From Asanoa ishikariensis (lineage in GTDB: Bacteria; Actinomycetota; Actinomycetes; Mycobacteriales; Micromonosporaceae): a DNA stretch of 64,000 nucleotides. This document shows, piece after piece, positions 45,401 to 55,155 of the stretch. The stretch covers positions 682,001-746,000 of the forward strand of contig NZ_FNQB01000001.1 of NCBI RefSeq assembly GCF_900107455.1. Reading direction: 5' to 3'. The translations under genes were made by a program, and so were the position numbers. Positions within the stretch are counted from its first letter, which is position 1. Each line of letters opens with the position of its first letter. The notes under the pieces are model-generated. The model ran no database searches, had not been told where the DNA came from, and worked only from the letters and a program-made list of their open reading frames with translations.

Positions 45401-47290
45401 CGCGCGACTGACTTGTGGTCCGGTCAGCAGCACGCCGAAGGCGAAGGATCGGACCAGCCGCGCGCGACGGACCTCTGGACAGAGCAGAAGGCCGCGGAGC
45501 CGGCCGCACGTGCGACTGACCTGTGGTCCGGCCAGAAGCCGACCGCCGGGTCGGACGCGACCGAAGCGGCCGCGCCGCCGCTGGGTCAGCTACCGTCCAC
45601 CGAGCGGAGCGGGGCCGAAGACGCGGCTCCCGCAGAGGCGGCGCCCCGCACCGGAGACCTGTGGTCCGAGCAGAAGCCCGACGAGCCGGCGATCGCGGCG
45701 CCGGCCAAGGCTGACGAGGCATCCGCTGGACCGGGGTCGCGCGCCGCGGATCTGTGGTCGACGGGCGAGAAGCAGGCGGGCACCGACGAGTCAGCTCCTC
45801 GCGTGGTCGACCTCTGGGCGAATCAGGCGGCCGAGCCGGCCAAGGCTGACGAGCAGCCGGCCACAGCGCCCGCCGTGAACCTTTGGACGGACCAGAAACC
45901 GTCACCCGCCGCGACACCAGCTTCCGACCTGTGGTCGGATCAGCGGCCGGCAGAGCCGAGCCCCGGGGCAGAGCCGCGACCGGCCGATCCGCAAGCAACC
46001 GGGTCAGACCCCCAACCCACCGACCTGTGGTCGAGTGGGACCACGACCGAAGCCCCGTCGTGGTCGGACCGCGCCTCCGCGGGCACCGCCGAGAACCCCG
46101 TGGCCACTCCCGCGCAGTCCTGGTCGGGCCGCGCTTCGGCCGCGACCGGCGTCGACCGCCAGTGGACAGATCCCGCGACACCAGCGGGCGACGACGCGGC
46201 GCAGCAATCGTGGACCGACCGCACGCCGACCACCGGCACCGAAGCACCGTCCTGGCTGGAGCGACCGGTGGCGCGGCAGGAGCCCTCCGTCTTCGCCGCC
46301 AATGCTGGCCCGGTGCCGGCGGACTTCCAGCCGGCCAACGATGTCGAGGAGAGCCTGCTCACCGCCGCCGGTTCCGGCAGCACCGACACGTTCCTGTCGA
46401 CCTTGCTGCTCGCGCGCGTGCTGCTTCCCGTGTCCACCGAGTCCAGGGCCGGCGCGCAACCAGGCAGCGACGGTTTCGCCTGGCACACCGAGACCATGGA
46501 CGACGAGCCCCATGTCGTGGTGTTCACCTCGGCCGAGCGGATGGCCGAGTACCTGGACAAGGGCACAGAGACGGTCACCGTCAAGTTCGTCCGGCTGATC
46601 AACAGTTGGCCGAAGGAGAACTGGTCGTTCGCCGTCAACCCGGGTACGCCGGTGGGCGCGAAGCTGCCTGGTGCTCAGATCGTCGCGTTGGCGAGTTGGG
46701 CCGCCGAGGTCGGGCTCGACGCCGGCGAGGACGAGCCGGTCGTCGCGGCGCAGCCCAAGGAGGAAGCGCCGGCGCCGGATCCCGCGCCGGCTGCCGTCGA
46801 CGCGGCGCTGCCGACGATGATGCAGAAGACCATCGCGCCGAGCCAGGTCGACTACTACCTGGAGCGGGGGTACGACCGGGTCTCGGGCTTCGTGCACCGG
46901 GTCACCGAGGTCTCGCACCTGCGCACCCCGGGCCAACTGTTCACCGCGCTGGGCCTCGGCTACGCCAAGAGCCCGTTCGTCGCCGACGCGGCCGAGGTCT
47001 ACGTGTTGCGTTGGCCGGCGTACCGCCCAAGCCTTTACCGCATTCCGTACGGCGGTCAGAACGAGAACGCCATGCGGGCCATGGAGGGCTGGGTCATCGA
47101 GCGGTCGCCCTTCCGGGGCAACGGTTTCGCGCCCGGCGAGGGCAGCGACGTGATCGCGGAGTTCAAGGTGGACAGTGCCCGGTTGCCGCACGGGGCCCAG
47201 CTCTGGCTGATCCGCGCGGACGGTTCCGAGAAGGTGGTCGCCACCCTCGACGCCGACGCGCCCGGCTGGACCCGGGCCGGTGACCAGTGA
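42440..47290 (+). CDS. Giant repeat-rich SseB-like protein, candidate ESX-associated effector or adaptor
   Basis: 1616 residues from GTG 42440, 5 nt after AAGGAGG (GTG 42434 overlaps that site). Layout: SseB-like N-terminal domain (about 3-130; ELLLPVSSD, THVLAFTSGEALRV, WWLAVNPGLPIEGYLP); five 17-residue TPEPYRAPVLP repeats (about 237-323); Pro/Ser/Ala stretch with PSW units; about 22 ATDLW-type repeats (690-1200); second SseB-like domain (about 1293-1440); and a globular C-terminal domain (about 1457-1616; VDYYLERGYDRVSGF, YRIPYGG, EGWVIERSPF). No signal peptide or membrane helix. Encoded just after eccB and WXG100 genes and coupled to a small gene. The C-terminal domain is not identified; ADP-ribosyltransferase-like activity was considered but is unproven. 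Confidence 0.75.
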   Translation: MTDWEPATEVEAAMRDALRAGDQELYFRILARSELLLPVSSDALAGRAQVGWGTWTTNGRTHVLAFTSGEALRVCLADNAGSARRMPYHDLAATWPNLEWWLAVNPGLPIEGYLPAWFVAQLARGDVRLPGRTMGARARLDRAESAARARARASVPGQVVQGEIIEPPFVDRAAAVTGPVLEPDSIEPPQRNRPTRPPGFDSPLASMRRRGGVPAPTDATPSSPAAPPPFRPVPTPQVTDVTPEPYRAPVLPPQVTDDTPEPYRAPVLPSRVADATPEPYRAPVLPSRVADATPEPYRAPVLPPRVTDATPEPYRAPVAPPQVSDTTPHSQRPVQRPAANGESAWPPPVVHGDQAPRPSRQPADPPREVTERPTPAMRPRSPFREDPARSSPPGRFAGPPRPPRPQVRPTSGGGFFGAPDQAEQGQPTGQPGTPARDEQRQTNWSPANGAAASVPHETRPSAGTPNGSATQPSPWPAAGRDAPGWADSTPPAPAPAWPAASASPTVPPPDAQSWTARQSGPVGPDLSGTNVQRPAGPIPPSDLGPVRRTPGQSWPEASVAGAPRPAEPPVAQPWPGRPSVPAPGGATVAGDPNWPARASGSAPAQRWAEPASDAAATSSPTSFQPVSGAPASTTPQTWDRVVPTSEAPSGAASGDPQAPSPAAGLWPERQLPATPIEPEPAVGPKPAPRATDLWPDQSRPDAEPAARVADLWSAQQPTGGPSAGTEKNRATDLWSGQRPPGEPAADAAAPAGSDKPRATDLWSGGKPADGGPQPGSDKSQATDLRPSEQRADGAPRLASDKPRATDLWSGEKLADGGLQPGSDKSQATDLWPGKRPADGGLQPGSDKSQATDLWPGEQPADDTPRLGSDKSRATDLWSGARPVDGLADATQRVDSDKPRATDLWSGEQPGGGSSDGAPRQGSEKPKATDLWSGERPTADAAQQMSLDKPRATEPGSVDAGTQAGSGGPRATDLWSEQKSPEAAKPAPRATDLWSGQQHAEGEGSDQPRATDLWTEQKAAEPAARATDLWSGQKPTAGSDATEAAAPPLGQLPSTERSGAEDAAPAEAAPRTGDLWSEQKPDEPAIAAPAKADEASAGPGSRAADLWSTGEKQAGTDESAPRVVDLWANQAAEPAKADEQPATAPAVNLWTDQKPSPAATPASDLWSDQRPAEPSPGAEPRPADPQATGSDPQPTDLWSSGTTTEAPSWSDRASAGTAENPVATPAQSWSGRASAATGVDRQWTDPATPAGDDAAQQSWTDRTPTTGTEAPSWLERPVARQEPSVFAANAGPVPADFQPANDVEESLLTAAGSGSTDTFLSTLLLARVLLPVSTESRAGAQPGSDGFAWHTETMDDEPHVVVFTSAERMAEYLDKGTETVTVKFVRLINSWPKENWSFAVNPGTPVGAKLPGAQIVALASWAAEVGLDAGEDEPVVAAQPKEEAPAPDPAPAAVDAALPTMMQKTIAPSQVDYYLERGYDRVSGFVHRVTEVSHLRTPGQLFTALGLGYAKSPFVADAAEVYVLRWPAYRPSLYRIPYGGQNENAMRAMEGWVIERSPFRGNGFAPGEGSDVIAEFKVDSARLPHGAQLWLIRADGSEKVVATLDADAPGWTRAGDQ
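43154..43408 (+). repeat. 51-bp tandem repeat, five copies
   Basis: In-frame units of 51 bp each encode TPEPYRAPVLP plus six variable residues (for example SRVADA, PRVTDA). The GAG of the first two units lies at 43169 and 43220. Confidence 0.9.
44508..46038 (+). repeat. ATDLW repeat array, about 22 copies
   Basis: Thirteen exact ATDLW segments and about nine variants (VADLW, AADLW, VDLW, VNLW, SDLW, TDLW and others) occur every 17-35 residues. The commonest context is ATDLWSGEQPADG followed by GSDKSQ or GSDKPR. Spacer length varies, but the reading frame is always kept. The segments are acidic with regularly placed Trp, suggesting short linear binding motifs. Confidence 0.9.
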
Positions 47291-47652
47291 TGCGCGACGG
47301 CTACGTGGCCCGCTGGAAGGACCGCGAATACGACGCCAGCCCCGACGGCGACCAGGTCCGGATCTACCAGCCGGACCCGGGCGACGGCTTCACCGAGGTA
47401 CGCGGCGGGCGGCACGTCCGGGTCGTCCCGGTGGCCGACGTCGCCGAGCTCGCGTACGTGCGGACCACCTGCTCGTGGAAGGGTGAGCCGTTCATCGTGC
47501 TGGCCGAGCACGACGGGTGGCTGCGGGTCGAGTACACGGGTGGGCGCGCCCCGATCGCCGAGTCGTTGGGCCTCGAGGCCTTCGATTTCGGCGTCTACCA
47601 GGGCTGGGCGCCCGCCAACGAGGTCACCGACCTGCGCGAGCAACGCGCCTGA
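47290..47652 (+). CDS. Small uncharacterised protein coupled to the giant SseB-like gene
   Basis: 120 residues from the ATG whose A is the last base of the upstream stop (TGATG). A GTG at 47287 would add one residue. It is soluble, beta-rich in appearance, with VARWKDREYDASPDGDQVRI and YVRTTCSWKGEPFIVLAEHDG, and has no signal peptide. Tight coupling to a protein with a large C-terminal globular domain suggests that it binds that domain as immunity, chaperone or partner. It converges with the next gene with a 9-nt gap. Confidence 0.75.
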   Translation: MRDGYVARWKDREYDASPDGDQVRIYQPDPGDGFTEVRGGRHVRVVPVADVAELAYVRTTCSWKGEPFIVLAEHDGWLRVEYTGGRAPIAESLGLEAFDFGVYQGWAPANEVTDLREQRA

Positions 47653-47661
47653 CGAGCGCGG

Positions 47662-48582
47662 CTAGGACTTCGCCCACCTGAGCACCTCGCCCAGCACCAG
47701 GTCCGGCGCCTCCAGGTGCGGATAGTGGCCGACACCTTCCAACAAGCGCCACTCGTACGGCGCCACGCAGTAACGCCCGGAGCCCTGCGCCGTGCGCGGC
47801 AGCACCGCCGTGTCGAGCGCGCCGTGTAGCTGCAAGGTCGGCGTGGTCAGCGGCGTCTGCATCTGCTTGACGAACCGGTACCCGTGCAGCCGCAGCACCG
47901 ACCGGAACGCCCACCGGTAGCCCTCCAGCGCGCAGAACGCCGCCTGCGGGATCCGCATCGCCGACCGGCAGCGCGCCACGTAGTCGGCGAAGCCGGGGGT
48001 CTCCGGCCACGCCGGGCCGGACCAGCGCCGCAAGAACTCGCCGACCATCGCCGCGCCGTCCCGCACGAGGACGTGTTCGTAGCGCGGCAACTGGAAGCGC
48101 AGCGTCGGCGTCGCGGCACTGAACTGCCCGCGCGGGTCGGCGAAGATCGCAGCCCGGAGCCGCAACGGGTGGGCGGCGCCGAGCACGACCAGGCGGCGGA
48201 CCATCTTCGGGTGGAACGCGGCGGCCGCCCAGCCGACCATCCCGCCGAACCCGGCGCCGACGATAGTGGCCTGCCGTTCGCCGAGCGCCCGGATCAGCCC
48301 GGCGACGTCGGCCGCCATGGTGAACCCGTCGTACCCCCGCGGTGGTTTGTCGCTCGCACCGTATCCGCGCATGTCGACCGCGACCGCCCGAAAGCCGGCG
48401 TCGGCGACCGCGGGCAGCATCTCGTGCCACGCCCACCAGAACTCGGGGAACCCGTGCAGGAACAGCACGAGCGGCCCGGTGCCGGCCTCCACGATGTGGA
48501 AGCGGTTGCCGTTGGCGCCCACCGACCGGTGTGTCCACGGCCCGTCGACCAGCACGCTCGTCTCGTCTACCTGCGGTTCCAT
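47662..48582 (-). CDS. Alpha/beta hydrolase, epoxide-hydrolase-like, nucleophile missing
   Basis: 306 residues from the ATG at 48582 (the frame runs farther upstream without family similarity). The fold is clear: HGFPEFWWAWHEM (43-55, oxyanion side), RGYGASDKP, acid LHGALDTAV (D257) and GVGHYPHLE (H286). The nucleophile elbow, normally GHDWGG or GxSxG, reads GAGFGG, so position 111 is Gly. An active epoxide hydrolase or dehalogenase would have Asp, an esterase Ser. The protein is therefore probably inactive or uses another mechanism. Confidence 0.8.
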   Translation of the reverse strand: MEPQVDETSVLVDGPWTHRSVGANGNRFHIVEAGTGPLVLFLHGFPEFWWAWHEMLPAVADAGFRAVAVDMRGYGASDKPPRGYDGFTMAADVAGLIRALGERQATIVGAGFGGMVGWAAAAFHPKMVRRLVVLGAAHPLRLRAAIFADPRGQFSAATPTLRFQLPRYEHVLVRDGAAMVGEFLRRWSGPAWPETPGFADYVARCRSAMRIPQAAFCALEGYRWAFRSVLRLHGYRFVKQMQTPLTTPTLQLHGALDTAVLPRTAQGSGRYCVAPYEWRLLEGVGHYPHLEAPDLVLGEVLRWAKS

Positions 48583-48663
48583 CCGGCCAGCGTAGGTCAG
48601 CGGCGCCCCTAACCGGCTCCGGAGATCTCCCGGAGGGGCGGCTAAGGGATTACCGTCAGGGGT

Positions 48664-49770
48664 ATGACACTGCCTGTCCCTTACGTCGACGTCAGCGGTA
48701 CGCCGGGTGAATGCGGCTTCGCGTACGGACAGGCGGCGCGCGGTCAGATAGCCGCGAACCTGGACCTCTACGCCGGTCGATTCCGGGCCGTGGGGCTCGA
48801 CGCAGCCACCACCAGAAGCGCCGGCGAGACCTTCCGGGCGCAGACCGTGCGGCTCTACCCCCGGATCGCGGAGATGCTCGACGCCACGGCGGAGGGTGCG
48901 GAAGTCGCCGTCGGTGATCTCTACGCGGTCAATGCCCGCACCGAGCTGATCTACGGCACGCCACCGGACGGCGCGGCCGGCGGTTGCACGGTGCTCGGCG
49001 CGCTCGGCACGCACACCGCCACCGGGCACACGCTCATGGCGCAGAACTGGGACTGGCACCCTGACCAGCGCGGCGCGATGGTGCTGCTGGGCACGACCGA
49101 CGAGCGTGGGCACCGGGTCGTCGCGCTGACCGAGGCCGGCATGCTCGCCAAGGCCGGGCTCAACTCGGCCGGCCTTGGCATCTGCGTCAACATGCTGACC
49201 ACCGACCGCGACGGCGTTACGAAGGACAACCCGGGCGTGCCGTACCACGTGGTGCTTCGCGCCGCCCTCGAGAGCGACACCCTGGGCCGGGCGCTCAAGG
49301 CGGTCGTGCCGAGCCCGCGCAACGCCTCGATGAACCTGCTGCTCGGCCAGTCCGGCCCGGCCGGCGGTGAGCTGATCGACCTGGAGCTCGTGCCGGGGGT
49401 GGCGGGCTGGCTCCACCCCGAGGGCGGGGTGCTCGCGCACGCCAACCACCTGGAGACGGCGCTGCCCGTGCGCGACCTGATCAACGACTTCGGCGGGTCG
49501 ACGCTGTTCCGCGCGGCCCGGGCCCGGCGCCTGCTGACCGCCGCGGCCGAGCCGGGCAAGCTGACCGAGGACGACCTGGCCACGATCCTGCGCGACCACC
49601 AGAGCTACCCGAACGCGATCTGCCGGCACGTCGACGAGCACGACGCCTACGGGGAGCGGTCCGAGACGGTCTACGCGGTGCTGATGGACCTCGACGAGCG
49701 CCGGATCGGGATCGCCGAGGGGCCGCCCTGCGACCACGAGTTCACCTGGGTCGAGCTCACAAACGCTTGA
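48664..49770 (+). CDS. C45-family Ntn-hydrolase (acyltransferase-like)
   Basis: 368 residues. Members resemble acyl-CoA:6-aminopenicillanate acyltransferase and are made as precursors that cleave themselves before a catalytic Cys. Here GGCTVLGA puts C108 at the expected processing site, with TLMAQNWDWHPDQ and GLGICVNMLTT following as in the family. The N-terminal 107 residues would form the small chain. Substrate is unknown; no penicillin genes are near. Its last 14 nt overlap the convergent lipoprotein gene. Confidence 0.85.
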   Translation: MTLPVPYVDVSGTPGECGFAYGQAARGQIAANLDLYAGRFRAVGLDAATTRSAGETFRAQTVRLYPRIAEMLDATAEGAEVAVGDLYAVNARTELIYGTPPDGAAGGCTVLGALGTHTATGHTLMAQNWDWHPDQRGAMVLLGTTDERGHRVVALTEAGMLAKAGLNSAGLGICVNMLTTDRDGVTKDNPGVPYHVVLRAALESDTLGRALKAVVPSPRNASMNLLLGQSGPAGGELIDLELVPGVAGWLHPEGGVLAHANHLETALPVRDLINDFGGSTLFRAARARRLLTAAAEPGKLTEDDLATILRDHQSYPNAICRHVDEHDAYGERSETVYAVLMDLDERRIGIAEGPPCDHEFTWVELTNA

Positions 49771-50179
49771 ACGAGATCAGCTCGTACGGGATGCCCTCGC
49801 CGCAGTCGATCTTCGCTAGCAGCGGGCCGACCTTGGCCGTGATGTAGCTGCCCTCCGCGAGGGCGAGACCGGCGGCGTTGTGCAGTGCGAAGCGCTGGTT
49901 GTCGTCGTTGACGACCGCGTAGCAAGGACCGGAACCGCCCTTGACCACGCGCCCGCTGATCATGTCGCCCTCGATGTAGTCGCTGGGCGTCGACGGGCCG
50001 ACCTTCGGCGGCGGTGGAGCAGGGGGACGGGTCGGCGACGGCGTGCGCCCCGACGGCGGCACCGAGGACAGCGTCCGCGATGGCTCCGCCGAAGACACCT
50101 CGCCCGTTCCCGTGCCGCCACACGCGCCCGTCAACCCGATCGCCAACAGGAGGGCGGCGGCGGCGAAGCGTCGGCTCAC
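49757..50179 (-). CDS. Small putative lipoprotein
   Basis: 140 residues from GTG 50179; GGGAGGT lies upstream with a 5-nt gap, while the longer frame to 50272 has no support. A signal peptide ends in the lipobox LTGAC, so the mature protein is probably lipid-linked. A Pro-rich linker (PPAPPPPKVGPS) leads to a domain of about 80 residues with two Cys. Function is not recognised. Confidence 0.75.
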   Translation of the reverse strand: MSRRFAAAALLLAIGLTGACGGTGTGEVSSAEPSRTLSSVPPSGRTPSPTRPPAPPPPKVGPSTPSDYIEGDMISGRVVKGGSGPCYAVVNDDNQRFALHNAAGLALAEGSYITAKVGPLLAKIDCGEGIPYELISFKRL

Positions 50180-50230
50180 GTGCACCTCCCTTGGACGCTG
50201 AAGCGGTACCCCTGGTTCCAGGAATGGAAC

Positions 50231-50260
50231 GCCCCCGCACCACCGAAGTGATGCGGGGGC
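50231..50260 (-). terminator. Hairpin after the M6 protease gene
   Basis: Nine perfect pairs (50231-50239 with 50252-50260) enclose a 12-nt loop, 45 nt after the minus-strand M6 stop and before the lipoprotein gene. No U tract is visible. Confidence 0.5.
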
Positions 50261-50304
50261 GCATACCCGCAAGACCAGATCTCTCTAGGTCGTACCAGAG
50301 AAGG

Positions 50305-52743
50305 TCAGTTGACCTTGATCTTGACGGAGGTGCCCTTCTCCTCGATCACCCTGATCTTCACGCCGATCGCGGGCAGCTTGACGCCGTGGTTCGGCAGCGC
50401 CGCGTCGAAGTAGTTCTTGGTGTCGTCGAAGAGCGGGTTCGCCTCCGGCCCGCGGACGTACATGGCCTGGCCCTCGTGGTGCACGGTGAAGGAGTCGGCC
50501 TTGCGCAGGCTGAACGGCGCGTCGTAGATCTGGACCCGGGTGCGCCACGGCTGGCCGTCGAGGCGGTACAGGGTCTTCGGGCGGGCGTCGATGTAGAGGT
50601 TGAGGCCCTCACCGGGGTGCTGGCTCACCTCGTTGTCGTCCTGCGAGGTGTCCCAATAGGAGATCAGCAGACCCGTCTGGTACGGGTAGTGGTCAACCTT
50701 GTCCCCGCCGGTCTTCTGGAAGTAGTACGGGCCGTACTGCAGGTACTTGTCGAAGCCGACGTAGGTCCGCCAGCCCGCGATGTAGTAGTGCGGGTGCTGG
50801 GTGATGAACGTCGACGTGATGTTCTGGAAGCCGTCCACCGTCCAACCCTGGTTGCCGGCCGCGTCGCCGTCGGCGAACACCGAGGTGCCGCCGCTGGTGA
50901 TGGCGAGCTTGTCGACGAACAGACCGTTGGGCAGGTCGACGCCGTAGTTGCCTTGCTGAGCCGGGTCGGTCGCGTAGCGGAACCGCAGGCCGATCGTCTT
51001 GTTGGCGAACGCCGACAGGTCGAACGTCGCGTCGGTCCAGGTCTCCTGGACACCGTCGATGCCAGCGCCACCGTCGGCCTCGGCGGCCGTGGTGATGTTG
51101 CCCTTGATCGGGACGAAGCCGCTTCCGGAGTCGACCTCGACGTACGCGAAGTCGCACGGGTCGGCACCGCAGTCCTCGATGTCCCACCGGGCTTTGAAGG
51201 TCAGCGTGGAAGCAGCGGCGGGCAGCGTGACCTGGCGCGTCAGCGTGTGCGCCGCCGTGTTGGACAGGTCGTCGTCGCTGCCGCTCCACCACTGGTAGGT
51301 GCCGTCGGCGGCGGGGCCGACGTCATGGCTGACGTCCTTGAGGCCCAGCGGAACGACCAGCGCCTGCGGGTTCTTGGAGTTGTACTCCTCAGGGCCGAGG
51401 GTCCAGGTGTCCTTGACCCCGGCCGGGGTGACCACGTAGTCGAGCCAGCCGAGCTGGAGCTTGTTCCAGGCGCCCAGGTCGCCGGCGCGGTCGCCGATGA
51501 ACTGCTCGCCCTTGGCGCCGAGGCGGCTCTGCGCCATCAGCGTCCAGTACTCGTTGGGGCCGTCACCGGCGCTGTCGTAGTCGTCCGGCAGGCCCAGGTC
51601 GTGCGAGTACTCGTGGTAGAAGACGCTGCGACCACCGTTTTCCGGCTGGATCGTGTAGTCGTAGATCCACACGCCACTGTTGCCGATCTGCGAGCCGCCG
51701 ATCTTGAAGTCGGGCGGGCCTTCCGTCTGGCTCGGGAAGACGCTCCAGCGGTGGGCCCACGAGGCGTCCTCGCCCTGCTGCGGGTCACCGTCGGACTGGT
51801 CGCCGCCGGCGTGGACGATCTGGAAGTGGTCGATGTAGCCGTCGGGCTCGTTGAAGTCGCCGTCGTTGTCGTGGTCGTAGCGGTCCCACACGTCGAAGCT
51901 CTTCAGCTCGGCGTTGACCTCGGCGACCGGGCGCCCCTGCGCGATCTGGTCGCTGTACCAGACGTTGGCGGCGTCGCGGATGAGTTCCCAGGTGTTGCTG
52001 CAGTTGCTGCCCGTGCAGACGGCGGGGTCGTCACCGGGCTGACCGTCGCGCACCGGGTCGTTGGAACGGGCGTAGCGCGCCTCGTTGTAGGGCACCTTCA
52101 CCCAGTTGGTGACCTTGCCGTCCACGGTGTAGCGGCCCGAGGACTGCTGCTCCATGTACTGCTTCAGCGACTCGTCGTTCTTGCCGGTGCCGAAGTAGAG
52201 CTTCTGGTAGTGGGCCTGGTTGAAGTCCGGCTGCCAGACCGTCGAGTTGTCGACCGCCCGGTTGGGTGCCGGGATCTTGTTGTGCAGCGGACCTTCGAAG
52301 GTGCTCGGACCGGGGATGTTGGGGTTCGTGTCCTTGTCCGGGAAGCTCGGGTGGCGCTGGTTGCCGAACTCGGCCAGCACCACGAAGATCTTGTCGGACC
52401 TCTCCCGCTGGAGCTCGACGTACTGGTCGACCTTCTTCTTGCCGGTCCGCTTCTGGTCGGCCTTGCTCAGGTCCTTCTTGCCGACCTTGACGACCTTGCT
52501 GCCGTTGATCATCTGCGGCGCGGCATCGCCGGCGATGACGTCCTGGATCGCGCCGTCGCGGAGTTCGCGACGCTTCGACTCGAGCGGGTTGGGCAGGTCG
52601 TCCGAGACCTGTTGGGGCTCGGACTGCGTGGGGGCTTTCGCCGCCGCCATCGGCGACTGACCGAGCGCCGCACCGCTCAGCGCGAAGCTGGTCGTCGTCG
52701 CGACCAGCGACAGACCCAGCAGCCCCACTGCGACTTTGCGCAC
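50305..52743 (-). CDS. Secreted M6-family metalloprotease (immune inhibitor A-like)
   Basis: 812 residues from GTG 52743, which has GGAGG 7 nt upstream; the frame extends farther only through the leader region. A signal peptide (RKVAVGLLGLSLVATTTSFA) is followed by a propeptide-like stretch. The peptidase domain has the zinc motif HEYSH (377-381) in FYHEYSHDLGLPDDYD, typical of M6 peptidases, and VLAEFGNQRHPSFPDKDT near residue 145. A C-terminal half with beta-rich repeats, of the immune-inhibitor-A VEG and MAM-like type, follows. It is an exoprotease probably used for nutrition or interaction. Confidence 0.9.
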   Translation of the reverse strand: MRKVAVGLLGLSLVATTTSFALSGAALGQSPMAAAKAPTQSEPQQVSDDLPNPLESKRRELRDGAIQDVIAGDAAPQMINGSKVVKVGKKDLSKADQKRTGKKKVDQYVELQRERSDKIFVVLAEFGNQRHPSFPDKDTNPNIPGPSTFEGPLHNKIPAPNRAVDNSTVWQPDFNQAHYQKLYFGTGKNDESLKQYMEQQSSGRYTVDGKVTNWVKVPYNEARYARSNDPVRDGQPGDDPAVCTGSNCSNTWELIRDAANVWYSDQIAQGRPVAEVNAELKSFDVWDRYDHDNDGDFNEPDGYIDHFQIVHAGGDQSDGDPQQGEDASWAHRWSVFPSQTEGPPDFKIGGSQIGNSGVWIYDYTIQPENGGRSVFYHEYSHDLGLPDDYDSAGDGPNEYWTLMAQSRLGAKGEQFIGDRAGDLGAWNKLQLGWLDYVVTPAGVKDTWTLGPEEYNSKNPQALVVPLGLKDVSHDVGPAADGTYQWWSGSDDDLSNTAAHTLTRQVTLPAAASTLTFKARWDIEDCGADPCDFAYVEVDSGSGFVPIKGNITTAAEADGGAGIDGVQETWTDATFDLSAFANKTIGLRFRYATDPAQQGNYGVDLPNGLFVDKLAITSGGTSVFADGDAAGNQGWTVDGFQNITSTFITQHPHYYIAGWRTYVGFDKYLQYGPYYFQKTGGDKVDHYPYQTGLLISYWDTSQDDNEVSQHPGEGLNLYIDARPKTLYRLDGQPWRTRVQIYDAPFSLRKADSFTVHHEGQAMYVRGPEANPLFDDTKNYFDAALPNHGVKLPAIGVKIRVIEEKGTSVKIKVN

Positions 52744-52937
52744 GTGGATACCTCCGGTATGAGGGAGCCGTCCTCGGGGGGTGACGGGGACGGAACGAGC
52801 AAGCCCCGAATAAGGGGCCACTGAGGAAACTAAGCACTACAGAGCCAGGAGGGAAGCGGGACGCGTCGATTTATTTCAAAAATCTTGGTGGCGCGTACAC
52901 CGGCCGTCATATAGATGCCCTCCACCTGCATACGAAA

Positions 52938-52967
52938 GCGGGCGAGCCCCGTACAGGGCTCGCCCGC
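52938..52967 (-). terminator. Intrinsic terminator after acs
   Basis: A perfect 12-bp stem (52938-52949 with 52956-52967) with a CGTACA loop. Read on the minus strand it is followed by TTTCGT, fitting the end of acs, whose stop is 18 nt away. Confidence 0.85.
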
Positions 52968-52985
52968 TCAGTTCGTCGGACCTGG

Positions 52986-54947
<1,962 letters not shown>

Positions 54948-55155
54948 CGTCACGCTCCCTGCGCAGGGGTTGGGGGGTCTGTGGAGGAATCTAGTGTCCG
55001 GGCCGCCTGGGCTGGGAGGGGTCGGTGGGCCCGGGCGCGCGCCGAGTGGACCCGCCCGCGCGCCGGTTGGAGGCGGCTGCGTCCGTACGTGTTCGAATCT
55101 TGCCATTACCGCGCGCTTTCGCGCAGCCTTCGCGCGCTCCGCTAGCGTTGCCGTC

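Noticed and set aside
44508-46038. CRISPR-like or intergenic repeat
   Set aside because: The repeats are in frame within one long gene and conserve a protein motif.
46850-47290. Definite ADP-ribosyltransferase toxin domain at the end of the giant protein
   Set aside because: Scattered Arg, Tyr and Glu residues suggest it, but no ordered R-S-E or H-Y-E signature can be shown, so it is left unassigned.
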